Source of the DNA: Nocardioides sp. REDSEA-S33_B3
GTDB lineage: Bacteria > Actinomycetota > Actinomycetes > Propionibacteriales > Nocardioidaceae
Assembly: GCA_001627335.1 (NCBI GenBank)
Contig: LUPK01000032.1
Span: forward strand, 1-64,000
Reading direction: 5' to 3'
DNA length: 64,000 nt
Under the pieces are notes generated by a model. That model was not told the DNA's origin. It made no database searches and saw only the letters and a list, made by a program, of their open reading frames with translations. Below are positions 28,703-39,212 of this stretch, piece by piece. Position numbers and translations under genes: made by a program. Each line of letters begins with the position of its first letter. Within the stretch, counting starts at the first letter, position 1.

Positions 28703-31546
28703 ATGGCCACCACGGTCACCAGCGCCCCCGCATCCGCCCCCGCCCCGACGTCCGCTCCGGTCGTCGGCCCGGTGATGGTGGCACCGGTAGCCCCTCGCAT
28801 CGGCTGGCGCGGCTCCGTGCTGTTGCTGCTGGCGATCTACGCCGCCGCCGTCATCTCGGTGGCCGCACGGCCCGACGACAACCCGGTGGCGGGTTGGTGG
28901 CCCGCCGCGGGACTCGCGGTGATCCTCGTGACACTGGGCCGACCCGGCCTTCGTCGGCTGGTGCTGACCACCGCTGGGCTGGTGGTGGTCACCGGACTCG
29001 CCAACGTCACCGGCGGGCGGGACTGGGGCATCTCGGCGGCCTTCGGTGTCGCCAACGCCGCCGAGGCCGTCGTGGCCGGTCTCGTGCTCCGCGCGCGACA
29101 CCAGGGCCCCCCTGCGCTGGTCACCCTGCAGGACTTCGTCCGGCTCATCGTCGCCGCCGTGGCCGGTGGCGTCGTCATCGCGCTCGGCGCCGGTCTGGCC
29201 GTGCTCACCATGGCCGACGGCAGTCTCGTGGAGACCGCCAAGTCCACCTTCAGCTCCCACTCCGCCGCGGTCCTGGTGCTCGTCCCGCTCGCGCTGACCT
29301 GGCGGGTACACGCCCACCGCGACCGTCCCGGTGAGCTGCCGGTCCAGGTCACGGCGCTGGCGCTGTCCATCGTCCTGGTGTTCATGCCGGCACAGGAGCT
29401 GGCGCTCACCTTCGTCCCCCTGACCTTCCTCGTCTGGGCGGCCCTGCGCTTCGACATCCGGGTGGTGGCCGCCGAGCTCGTCGTCTTCGCCGCCGTGACG
29501 ACCTATCTCAACGCCCTCGGGTGGGGGCCCTTCGCGGCCGAGATCGACGAGGGCCACACCACCCAGGCCGGGGCGGCCGCACTGTGCCAGCTCTACCTGG
29601 TGTGCGCCTCGCTGCTCACCGTGCCGCTCGCGCTCGTCCTGGCCGAGCGCAACCGGCTGGTCGCGCAGGTGACCGCCGAGGAGGTCGTCTTCCGCCGCAA
29701 CTTCACCGACTCCCTGCTCGGACAGCTGCTCCTGCGTATCGACCACGGCGTGCTGCGCGTCGTCGACGCCAACGACACCGCCGCCGAGGTGGTGCGGCGA
29801 CCGGCCGGCAGCCTGGTCGGGACCCCGTTGGAGGACCTCCTGTCGACACCGGCCGAGCTCGGCGTGCGGCTGGTGTCCGGCCAGTCCTGGCGCGGTCGGG
29901 TCAGCGTGCGCGACGACGACGCCTCCCGGGTCGAGGTCGCCCTGAGCCGGCTCTCCGACACCGGCGACGACGGCAGCCCGGTGTGGTCAGCGCAGCTGCT
30001 CGACGTCTCCGCCGAGCACGTCGCACGCCAGGGGCTCGAGGCGGCCGAGCGCCTCACCTCGGCCACCCTCGACACCACCGCGGCGGTCATCCTCGTCACC
30101 GACCGGGAGGGCCGGATCGTGCGCGCCAACCAGGCCACGACCGACCTGACCGGCTGGCGCGAGGAGGACCTGCTCGGCCGCAAGGTGTCCGAGACGACAC
30201 TCGCCGCGAGCGCCACCCCCGACCTCGAGGCGCTGTTCGTGTGGCCGAACCGTTCCGGGCAACCGGTGGTCCGCGAGGGGGAGGCCACGACGCGGGACGG
30301 CAAGAAGCTGCGCATCCTGTGGAGCAACAACATGGTGCGCGACGAGCAGGACCTGCCGGCGTACGCCGTGCTGACCGGCATCGACGTCACGACCGAGCGC
30401 GCCAGCTCGGGCCTGGTCTCCCACCTGATGCGGGCCGCGATCACCACCGCCATCATCGGTGTCGACCAGGACGGTCTGATCACCGTCTTCAACGCCGGCG
30501 CGGAGCTGATGCTCGACCAGGACGCGAGCCGGCAGATCGGGCACCGCTTCGTCGACCTCCTCGACCCCGACCAGGTCGCCGAACGACTCGGCAGCCGCAA
30601 TCCCGCCCACGCGTTCGCGGCGCTGGTGCGCGACGTCGGCGGGGGCGAGCTGCCGGCACGCGACTGGCTCTGGGTCGCCCGCGACGGCAGTCGTCGCATC
30701 GTCTCGATGACGCTCAGCGCGACCGAGGCGTCGGTCAACACCCAGGTCGGTTTCCTGTGCGTCGGGCGCGACGTCACCGAGCAGCGCCAGGGCCAGGACA
30801 TGCTCGTGCAGGCCCTGGAGAAGGAGCGCACCGCCGTCGAACGGCTGCGCGCCCTCGACGAGGCCAAGAACGAGTTCGTCTCCACCGTCTCCCACGAGCT
30901 GCGCACGCCGGTGACGAGCATCGTCGGGTACACCGAGATGCTCCAGGACGGCACCGTCGTGGAGCCGCTGGAGGACCAGCTGCCGCTCTTCTCGACGATC
31001 GCCCGCAACGGGCAGCGGCTCATCGTGCTGTGCAACGACCTGCTGACCCTGGCCGGGCTGGACTCGGAGTCGATCACCTGGGAGGCCGAGGACATCGACC
31101 TTCGCGAGACCCTGGCCACCGTGGAGACCGCCGTGGCGCCGATGCTCCACGAGCGCGACCTCACGGTGCTCTACGAGACCGCCGAGGAGCCGGTGCGCGT
31201 GGTGGGTGACCCCACCCAGCTCGAGCGCGTCGTGATGAACCTCGTGACCAACGCCGTGAAGTTCACCGAGGACGGCGGCGTGGTGCGCGCCCGCGTCGAG
31301 GTGCAGGGCGACGAGGCGGTGCTGACCGTCACCGACACCGGCATCGGCATCCCCGGGGAGGAGCAGCCGAACCTCTTCCAGAAGTTCTTCCGCTCCTCCA
31401 CCGCGCAGAAGGAGGCGATCCAGGGCACCGGGCTCGGGCTCTCGATCGTGGCTGCCATCGTCTCCGCGCACGGAGGCACGATCCGGGTGCGCTCCGAGCA
31501 CCTGGAGGGCTCCACCTTCACGGTGCGCCTGCCCGTGAAGTACTGA
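28703..31546 (+). CDS. membrane PAS histidine kinase
   Basis: A 947-residue sensor kinase. About eight membrane spans (roughly 35-315) form a MASE1-like sensor. Three PAS domains follow (about 332-440, 452-560 and 575-690). HisKA contains H731 in SHELRTP, and HATPase_c has the N box at about 846, DTGIGIPGEEQ and GTGLGLSIV. No receiver is present and no cognate regulator is immediately adjacent. The ATG at 28703 was chosen because it is the first Met in frame after the divergent gene. The stop is followed by a strong palindromic terminator shared with leuA. Confidence 0.9.
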   Translation: MATTVTSAPASAPAPTSAPVVGPVMVAPVAPRIGWRGSVLLLLAIYAAAVISVAARPDDNPVAGWWPAAGLAVILVTLGRPGLRRLVLTTAGLVVVTGLANVTGGRDWGISAAFGVANAAEAVVAGLVLRARHQGPPALVTLQDFVRLIVAAVAGGVVIALGAGLAVLTMADGSLVETAKSTFSSHSAAVLVLVPLALTWRVHAHRDRPGELPVQVTALALSIVLVFMPAQELALTFVPLTFLVWAALRFDIRVVAAELVVFAAVTTYLNALGWGPFAAEIDEGHTTQAGAAALCQLYLVCASLLTVPLALVLAERNRLVAQVTAEEVVFRRNFTDSLLGQLLLRIDHGVLRVVDANDTAAEVVRRPAGSLVGTPLEDLLSTPAELGVRLVSGQSWRGRVSVRDDDASRVEVALSRLSDTGDDGSPVWSAQLLDVSAEHVARQGLEAAERLTSATLDTTAAVILVTDREGRIVRANQATTDLTGWREEDLLGRKVSETTLAASATPDLEALFVWPNRSGQPVVREGEATTRDGKKLRILWSNNMVRDEQDLPAYAVLTGIDVTTERASSGLVSHLMRAAITTAIIGVDQDGLITVFNAGAELMLDQDASRQIGHRFVDLLDPDQVAERLGSRNPAHAFAALVRDVGGGELPARDWLWVARDGSRRIVSMTLSATEASVNTQVGFLCVGRDVTEQRQGQDMLVQALEKERTAVERLRALDEAKNEFVSTVSHELRTPVTSIVGYTEMLQDGTVVEPLEDQLPLFSTIARNGQRLIVLCNDLLTLAGLDSESITWEAEDIDLRETLATVETAVAPMLHERDLTVLYETAEEPVRVVGDPTQLERVVMNLVTNAVKFTEDGGVVRARVEVQGDEAVLTVTDTGIGIPGEEQPNLFQKFFRSSTAQKEAIQGTGLGLSIVAAIVSAHGGTIRVRSEHLEGSTFTVRLPVKY

Positions 31547-31571
31547 TCCCTCCCTCACCCGCTCGTGCCGA

Positions 31572-31603
31572 GCCGGCGCGTCCTTCCGGAAGGATGCGCC
31601 GGC
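31572..31603. terminator. bidirectional terminator between the kinase and leuA
   Basis: GCCGGCGCGTCCTTCC (31572-31587) and GGAAGGATGCGCCGGC (31588-31603) form a 32-bp palindrome with a single G-T mismatch. It is centred between the convergent stop codons of the membrane kinase (31546) and leuA (31626). A two-way terminator is the simplest reading. Confidence 0.7.
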
Positions 31604-31625
31604 CCGGCGTGGCTCGTGGCGGCGG

Positions 31626-33533
<1,908 letters not shown>

Positions 33534-33597
33534 TCACCCCATCGGGCGAGGCGTCGCGCGAGTCGCCGCCGAAGCACCGCCACTACGTTTCGTGACC

Positions 33598-34200
33598 ATG
33601 CCCCCGAGCCCGTCCAGACCAGTCCGTCTGGGCGTCGTGGGCGAGACCGAGCTCGTGACCCACGGCCTCGCCGGGATGCTGCGGCCCCACAGCGGACGGG
33701 TGTCCCTGTCGGTGCTCCGGGAGCCGGGGCCGACCCCCGGCCTCGACGTCGTCCTGTGCGACCCCTTCGACGGCCGCGACGTCGCCGGGCGCCTCGAGCG
33801 GATCCCGACACTGGGACCGGCGAAGGTCCTGGTCTTCACCTGGACCGACCACCCCCAGCGACGACGGCGCGCCCTGGAGGCCGGGGCGAACGGGTTCTTG
33901 ACGAAGCACGCGAGCACGCGCGAGCTCCTCGCGGCCGTCGAGGCGGTGCTGCGCGGGGACCCGGTGCCGGACACCAGGGCGCCGGACGAGGACGTCCAGG
34001 TCTTCCCCGGGCTCTCCCAACGCGAGTCCGAGGTGCTCGTCCTCATCGGCCTCGGGCTGTCCAACCAGGAGATCGCCGACCGGATCTACGTGTCGGTGAA
34101 CTCGGTGAAGACCTACATCCGCCAGATCTACGCCAAGACCGGCGCGACCCGGCGCACCCAGGCGGTCGCCTGGGCCCACGAGCACGGCTGGGACGGCTGA
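33598..34200 (+). CDS. LuxR-family response regulator
   Basis: A 200-residue two-domain regulator. The N-terminal receiver-like domain (about 5-115) keeps a candidate phospho-acceptor Asp in VVLCDPFDG, the Thr in VFTWTD and the Lys in FLTKHAS. The first acidic pair is replaced by GE, so it may be a degenerate receiver. The C-terminal LuxR helix-turn-helix (LSQRESEVLVLIGLGLSNQE, then NSVKTYIRQIYAKTG) is complete. The ATG at 33598 lies 8 nt after TACGTT, suggesting a leaderless mRNA; a GTG two codons upstream is possible. It is convergent with the glycosyltransferase pair, a candidate target. Confidence 0.87.
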   Translation: MPPSPSRPVRLGVVGETELVTHGLAGMLRPHSGRVSLSVLREPGPTPGLDVVLCDPFDGRDVAGRLERIPTLGPAKVLVFTWTDHPQRRRRALEAGANGFLTKHASTRELLAAVEAVLRGDPVPDTRAPDEDVQVFPGLSQRESEVLVLIGLGLSNQEIADRIYVSVNSVKTYIRQIYAKTGATRRTQAVAWAHEHGWDG

Positions 34201-34224
34201 GGCCGACCTGACCTCGGGCCGACC

Positions 34225-36051
34225 TCACACCAGGACGGCCTCGCGCGACTGCTCCGACAACCAGCGCACCGGCGCCTTGGGCACCTCCCGGACCACCGGA
34301 CGAGCTCCGCCACGGACGGGACGGGGCGCCGGTCGAGCAGGCCGTGCCGGCATCCGCGGCGCGGAGACCCCGGGTGCGACGTATCCCGTCGCGAGCACGG
34401 AAGCCGTGCGGTCCGGCGGCAGGAACCTGACCGCCGGCTTGGCGACGCTGCGCACCGGGGTCGGCTCCGGGGCGGCGAACCAGGTGGCCGAGGCCAGCGC
34501 GAGCCGGCGGCCCATCCCGAGGTGGCGCACCCCGTGCGCGGTCTTGTTCCACGACGGACGCCACGAGGGCACCAGCAGCTCCAGGGCCGCCACGTAGGTC
34601 GCCAGGGAGAGCAGGCACCACCAGACGGGCAGGACCGTGAGGAGGTGCCGCACGGTGCCGTGCCGTCCGCGTGACTCGGCGGCGTACAACGAGACCGTCA
34701 GCAGAGCGAGGTTCCCCACCACCAGCAGTGCCATGCCGGCGTAGTAGACCGGGCCCGGGAACAGCGACGCGATCCGGTCCGACCCGGTGAGCAGGTACGC
34801 GCCGAACAGTCCCCAGAACACCGGTGAGAGCGCCAGCGAGACGAAGGTGCCCCCCACCTGGAGCTGGAAGGCGAGGTAGGACAGCGGCCCCATCGCCCGT
34901 GCCGTGCGCCAGGGGTGGCGCAGGAGGACCAACGAGGTCTGGGCGTAGCCCTTGACCCACCGGCTGCGCTGGTTGAGGGCTGCGCGGGCGGTCAGGCAGG
35001 CCTCCTCGTCGGTGTGGCTGTCCAGCACGGTGGTGCGCCACCCCGCGGCGGCGATGGCACCGCCCAGCTCGGCGTCCTCGGTGACGTTCCACGGGTCCCA
35101 GGCACCCACCGACCCGTCGTCCGGGTCCGGCATCGTCGGCATCTGCTCGCGCTCGAAGGCGATCTCGCGCAGCAGCGCGACCGGGAAGTGGTTGGAGGTC
35201 CCACCCAACGGCACCGGAAGCCCGAGGCGCGCCAGGCCCGTGAGGACCAGGTCGAAGTGGACGGCGTACTCGTTGCCGAGCAGCCGGCTGGTCCAGGTGG
35301 TGGGGCGGACGTCGTAGCCGTCGTCGTCGCGCCGGGTGCGTCCCTCCCCGTCGCGCAGCGGTTGCTCGTTGTCGAACACCAGGCGCGCCTGCACGCAGCC
35401 CAGTCGGTCGCCGCGACGCTCCGCGGCCCGGAAGGTCGCGGCCGCCTTGCGCAGCTGTTGCGGCTCGGGTCGGTCCTCCGCGTCGAAGATCACCGCCAGA
35501 TCCCCGGTGGCGTGCTGCAGCGCGTAGTTGCAGGCCTTCGGCTTCCCGTAGGGACGGGCGGCCGGCACGATCACGATCCGGAAGTGGTCGGGCAGGTCGA
35601 ACGCGCGGGCCGCCGCCACGGTCGCGCCGTCCCGCTCCTCCAGCACCAGCAGGCACTCGAGTCGGTCGCGCGGGTAGTCCACGGCCTCCATCGCCGCGAC
35701 GACCACCGGGATCATGTTCGCCTCGTCGTACATCGGGTGCAGCGTCGTGTAGCGGGGCAGCTCGTCGTCGGGCACCGGCTCCTGCTCGGGGGTCCGGTAG
35801 CCGCGAGAGGCCAGCACGAGCGTCAGCCGCAGCACCATGTAGGCGGTGAGGAAGACCATCGCCGCCCCGACCAGGGTCGCTCCGAGCGAGCTCGGCGACC
35901 AGGCCCCCAGGAGGGCGAGGCCGACGAGCAGGTACGCCGCGACGGCTCGTTGCGCGCGTGTCGTGGTGTGCTCGGCGGTCTCGCGACGGTGCACGGGCCG
36001 TGCCTCCGTGCCGGCGAGGCCGTCACTGCCGTGAGAGGGTCGTCCCATCAC
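34225..36051 (-). CDS. membrane glycosyltransferase family 2 (processive type)
   Basis: A 608-residue inner-membrane GT2 resembling cellulose/hyaluronan-synthase-type enzymes. Two N-terminal spans (about 35-80) precede the catalytic domain, which has the D-x-x-D element FDAEDRP (190-193), TEDAELG and NQRSRWVKG, the QxxRW motif of processive enzymes. Three or four C-terminal spans follow, then a roughly 100-residue Pro/Arg-rich cytoplasmic tail. The ATG lies 29 bp inside the end of the upstream GT39-like gene, so the two are coupled. Donor sugar and product are unknown. Confidence 0.88.
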   Translation of the reverse strand: MMGRPSHGSDGLAGTEARPVHRRETAEHTTTRAQRAVAAYLLVGLALLGAWSPSSLGATLVGAAMVFLTAYMVLRLTLVLASRGYRTPEQEPVPDDELPRYTTLHPMYDEANMIPVVVAAMEAVDYPRDRLECLLVLEERDGATVAAARAFDLPDHFRIVIVPAARPYGKPKACNYALQHATGDLAVIFDAEDRPEPQQLRKAAATFRAAERRGDRLGCVQARLVFDNEQPLRDGEGRTRRDDDGYDVRPTTWTSRLLGNEYAVHFDLVLTGLARLGLPVPLGGTSNHFPVALLREIAFEREQMPTMPDPDDGSVGAWDPWNVTEDAELGGAIAAAGWRTTVLDSHTDEEACLTARAALNQRSRWVKGYAQTSLVLLRHPWRTARAMGPLSYLAFQLQVGGTFVSLALSPVFWGLFGAYLLTGSDRIASLFPGPVYYAGMALLVVGNLALLTVSLYAAESRGRHGTVRHLLTVLPVWWCLLSLATYVAALELLVPSWRPSWNKTAHGVRHLGMGRRLALASATWFAAPEPTPVRSVAKPAVRFLPPDRTASVLATGYVAPGVSAPRMPARPARPAPRPVRGGARPVVREVPKAPVRWLSEQSREAVLV

Positions 36052-37657
36052 CTGCTCCCTTCGAGAGGACGAGGAAGTTGTCGGTCTGCAGCACGACGCC
36101 GAACCCGGCCAGCCGGGGCGAGCCGTGCAGGGCGAGGGCCAGCGAGTCCTCGTCGCCCGGGGTGGTCCTCATGACCACGACGTCGATGTCCGAGTCGTCG
36201 TCGGCCGGTCTCTCCAGGGCGGAGTCCCAGGCTCCGGCACTGCCCTCGTAGACGACGCGGTCCTGGTTGGGGAAGATCACCCACTCGTTGAAGATCGACT
36301 CCGCGAGGATGCGTCCCGTGGTGCGTTCGGCCACGAACCGCCCCACCTCCCGCTGCTCGGCGTAGGCGGCGCGGGCCTGACCGGCCTCCACGGCGGTCAC
36401 GGGCACCGCGGGCGTGCTGAGGGCGTGGGACACCAGGAGTCCCGCGGACCCCACCACGACCGCGGCCAGGGCCGCACCTCGGACACCGGGCGCGCGCGTC
36501 GGGCGCGGCAGCGCACCGACGAGGTAGCCCGTGAACAGCGCCGCCGGCACCACCAGCACCACGGCCATCCGCAGGTTGTAGAGGTCGCCGTCCACCTCGA
36601 CGACGCGCATCGGCTGGCTGCCCGACCACAGGCCGTAGACGAGGAAGGCCGGCGGCACCGTCGTGGTCAGCAGGGCGGTGAACCGAGGGCCGCCGCGCTC
36701 CCGGGCCCCGGCCACCAGCAGCCCCAGCGCACCGCCGACGAGGGCGAGCCACCCGGCGGTGTGGATGCCGCCCCAGGCGTAGGTGCGCCACGAGCGGGAC
36801 CAGGAGCCGACCTGGCTCATGTCGAGCCTGGACATCTGGTCGACGCTGGACCAGGCACCGCGGTACCAGTGGAGCCAGTCCCCGAACAGGACGGCGTTCC
36901 AGACCAGCCACCCGAGCACCGCGAGGGCCATGTAGAAACCGAAGACCAGGAGCGTGCCCTGGGCGGCCTGGTCCCCGCGCCACAGCCGCTGGCGGCGTAC
37001 GGCGCAGGCGTGCGCGACCACGCACCACAGCGCTGCCGAGAAGACCCAGGCCTCGTAGCGGACCAGGACCAGCAGGGCGCACAGACCCGCACCGAGGAAG
37101 AGCCAGCGCGTGCTCCCGTGCCGCTGCCAGCGCAGCACGGCGTGCACGGCCCATACCATCCCGGCGTACATCAGGGGCTCGCCCATCGGGGTCGCCTGCA
37201 GGTAGAGCACGTCGGCGTTGAGGCCGAGGACGGCGGCCGCTGCCCAGCCCCCGGCGCGCGAACCCGTCAGGTCCCGCACGACCAGGAAGAGCCCCAGGCA
37301 CGTGGCGACGTGACAGGCCATCGAGAAGACCGACCCGGCGAACCCGGAGAGGTAGAGGGCGTCGTTCCACGCCAGGGTGCTGATGAGGACGTGCTGGAGC
37401 GGCAGCCAGATGCCGCCGAGCTGGGCGAGCCCGGTGCTCTCCCCCACCACCACGCGCCGACCGATCATCAGGTGCGAGAGCGCGTCCTTGTATCCGAGCA
37501 CGAGGTCCTGGTGGAGCACGTGCCACCAGGAGAGCACCGAGAGGGCCAGCGCGAGCAGCACGACCCAGGTCGCGTCACGACGCAGCAGGCCGGCACGCCG
37601 CCCCGTCGTCGGAGAAGCACGCGTGGACGCAGGACGCGTCGACACGACACCCGCCAC
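36023..37657 (-). CDS. GT39/GT-C-like multi-span membrane protein
   Basis: A 544-residue protein with about 10-12 membrane spans and the topology of lipid-phosphosugar-dependent GT-C glycosyltransferases (PMT/ArnT-like). The first extracytoplasmic loop holds acidic and His residues (LGYKDALSHLMIGRR) that could form the active site. The C-terminal 110 residues are probably outside. Similarity is by fold and context, not by a diagnostic motif. It is the first gene of the two-gene glycosyltransferase unit and is preceded by an interval with repeats at 37736-37797. Confidence 0.72.
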   Translation of the reverse strand: MAGVVSTRPASTRASPTTGRRAGLLRRDATWVVLLALALSVLSWWHVLHQDLVLGYKDALSHLMIGRRVVVGESTGLAQLGGIWLPLQHVLISTLAWNDALYLSGFAGSVFSMACHVATCLGLFLVVRDLTGSRAGGWAAAAVLGLNADVLYLQATPMGEPLMYAGMVWAVHAVLRWQRHGSTRWLFLGAGLCALLVLVRYEAWVFSAALWCVVAHACAVRRQRLWRGDQAAQGTLLVFGFYMALAVLGWLVWNAVLFGDWLHWYRGAWSSVDQMSRLDMSQVGSWSRSWRTYAWGGIHTAGWLALVGGALGLLVAGARERGGPRFTALLTTTVPPAFLVYGLWSGSQPMRVVEVDGDLYNLRMAVVLVVPAALFTGYLVGALPRPTRAPGVRGAALAAVVVGSAGLLVSHALSTPAVPVTAVEAGQARAAYAEQREVGRFVAERTTGRILAESIFNEWVIFPNQDRVVYEGSAGAWDSALERPADDDSDIDVVVMRTTPGDEDSLALALHGSPRLAGFGVVLQTDNFLVLSKGAGDGTTLSRQ

Positions 37658-37735
37658 AGCCGCCCCCCCGGCTCCTCGGTCCGCGCCGCCCCCTCCCGGA
37701 CCGCGCGGGCACCACCCTGGCAGCGACGCGGGTGA

Positions 37736-37797
37736 TTTACCTTCGTTTGCTGGGATCGTCCGCTCCGGCCACCGCGGACGGCGATCCCTTTACCTTC
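37736..37797. promoter_or_regulatory. direct repeats flanking an inverted repeat
   Basis: Two exact TTTACCTTC copies (37736-37744 and 37789-37797) are 53 bp apart, about five helical turns. Between them lies an inverted repeat, GGGATCGTCCGC (37752-37763) and GCGGACGGCGATCCC (37774-37788), with a 3-nt bulge. The element sits in the divergent region between the glycosyltransferase operon and the flavodoxin-like gene. It looks like a two-site operator; the regulator is unknown. Confidence 0.45.
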
Positions 37798-37837
37798 AGC
37801 GGACACCCGTGGGTCCCCGGCACCCGGCCCGCTCTCC

Positions 37838-37843
37838 TAGGCT
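37838..37843 (+). promoter_or_regulatory. probable leaderless -10 element
   Basis: TAGGCT followed by 7 nt and then the ATG of the flavodoxin-like gene. Transcription from such a -10 would begin at or next to the start codon. Confidence 0.5.
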
Positions 37844-37850
37844 CGCGGGC

Positions 37851-38342
37851 ATGGCCACCCTGCTCGTCGTCCACCACTCCCCGACCGACACCGTGCGTGC
37901 GTTGACCGACGCCGTCCTCGCCGGGGCACGGCACGAGGACATCGAGGGCGTCGAGGTGGTCGAGCGCGCCGCGCTGGAGGCCTCGGCCGACGACGTGCTC
38001 GCCGCCGACGGCTACGTCCTCGTGACGCCCGCGAACTTCGGCTACATGTCCGGCGCCCTGAAGCACTTCTTCGACTCCCTGTTCCTGCAGGTGGGCGGCG
38101 CGCTCGCCGACGACGGCGCGGCGGGCGGGTCCGGCGCGACCGGCGGGCGTCGGCCCTTCGGCCTCGCGGTGCACGGTCGCTACGACACCACCGGGGCGGT
38201 GCGATCGGTGCTCTCGATCACCGGCGCCCTGCCCTGGCAGCAGGCGGCGCCCGTGCTCGAGCTGCTCGGCGACCTCGACGACGAGGCGCTCGAGGCGGGG
38301 CGCGAGCTGGGAGGCACGGTGGCGGCCCTGCTGTCGCAGTGA
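37851..38342 (+). CDS. flavodoxin-like / NADPH-dependent FMN reductase family protein
   Basis: A 163-residue flavodoxin-fold protein. The first strand and loop, LLVVHHSPTDTVRAL, match the FMN phosphate-binding loop. VTPANFGYMSGALKHFFDS is the second cofactor loop typical of WrbA/NADPH-FMN reductases. A Gly/Ala-rich insertion (about 82-97) follows. It probably shuttles electrons or reduces quinones or FMN in the cytoplasm; the partner is unknown. No Shine-Dalgarno is visible, in line with leaderless translation. Confidence 0.8.
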   Translation: MATLLVVHHSPTDTVRALTDAVLAGARHEDIEGVEVVERAALEASADDVLAADGYVLVTPANFGYMSGALKHFFDSLFLQVGGALADDGAAGGSGATGGRRPFGLAVHGRYDTTGAVRSVLSITGALPWQQAAPVLELLGDLDDEALEAGRELGGTVAALLSQ

Positions 38343-38374
38343 CCCGCGGTCGGTCGATCGTCCCGCTCGGCAGG

Positions 38375-38380
38375 TAGCCT
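38375..38380 (+). promoter_or_regulatory. probable leaderless -10 element
   Basis: TAGCCT lies 6 nt before the GTG start of the septum-formation-type lipoprotein gene and no ribosome binding site is present, suggesting a leaderless transcript. Confidence 0.5.
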
Positions 38381-38386
38381 CCCGGC

Positions 38387-39187
38387 GTGCGCCCCACCCG
38401 ACGTCGACCGAGCACCGCCCTGGCGGGGCTGCTCGGGACGCTCCTCCTCGGTGGGCTGGTCGCGTGCGGTGAGGAGCGCTCCTCCGCCGCCACCACCGAG
38501 CCGCCCGAGAAGGGTGAGTGCCGGCTGCTCACGCCCGAGGACGTCGCACGACCCAGCAACGGCACCGCGACCGTGCCGTGCGGGGACCGTCACACCGCGC
38601 AGACCTTCCAGGTCGGTGAGCTCCCCGAGGAGCTGCACGACCTCGAGCCGGACGACCCCGCGCTCGGGACCCACGTCTACGGGGAGTGCAGCTCCTCCTT
38701 CGCCGGCTTCCTCAAGGGCGACGAGTCCGCCGTGATGCGCAGCGTCGTCTCGTGGGTGTGGTTCCGCCCCGACGACGCGTCCTGGGACGCCGGGGCCCGG
38801 TGGTTCCGGTGCGACGTGATCGGTGGCGGTGAGCAGCTGACGCCGTACCGTGCGCTGCCGAAGAACGCCAAGGGGCTGCTGGAGGGGCTGCCGCCCGACC
38901 AGTGGATGGTGTGCGCGACCGGCCGCAGCGTGCAGGCGGGCACGAAGGTGCCGTGCAGCGAGCCGCACACCTGGCGGGCCGTGACCACCATCAAGGTCGG
39001 CGAGCCGGGCGAGCCCTACCCCGGCGACGACGCGGTCGCCGAGATCACCAGCGACTTCTGCTCCGACTCGGTCGGGGCGTGGCTAGGCTACCCGACGTCG
39101 TACGACTACGGGTCGACGTTCTTCGGCGAGGCCGAGTGGGAGGCCGGCAACCGGCGCTCGGTCTGCTGGGCCAAGACGCAGCAGTAG
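38387..39187 (+). CDS. septum-formation-family lipoprotein
   Basis: A 266-residue lipoprotein (lipobox GLVACGEE) with two copies of the pattern seen in the Septum_form family: GECRLL...VPCGDRHTAQTF and MVCATGRSV...VPCSEPHTWRAV, each followed by FRCDV-like or SVCWAK cysteines. The conserved cysteines would form disulfides outside the membrane. Proteins of this family are linked by name to septation, but their biochemical role is undefined. It is convergent with era. Confidence 0.8.
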   Translation: MRPTRRRPSTALAGLLGTLLLGGLVACGEERSSAATTEPPEKGECRLLTPEDVARPSNGTATVPCGDRHTAQTFQVGELPEELHDLEPDDPALGTHVYGECSSSFAGFLKGDESAVMRSVVSWVWFRPDDASWDAGARWFRCDVIGGGEQLTPYRALPKNAKGLLEGLPPDQWMVCATGRSVQAGTKVPCSEPHTWRAVTTIKVGEPGEPYPGDDAVAEITSDFCSDSVGAWLGYPTSYDYGSTFFGEAEWEAGNRRSVCWAKTQQ

Positions 39188-39191
39188 CAGC

Positions 39192-39205
39192 CTCCGGCCC
39201 CGGAG
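39192..39205. terminator. small hairpin between convergent genes
   Basis: CTCCGG-CC-CCGGAG lies between the stop codons of the lipoprotein gene and era. It is short and has no T-tract, so its terminator role is only plausible. Confidence 0.3.
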
Positions 39206-39212
39206 TCAGCAG

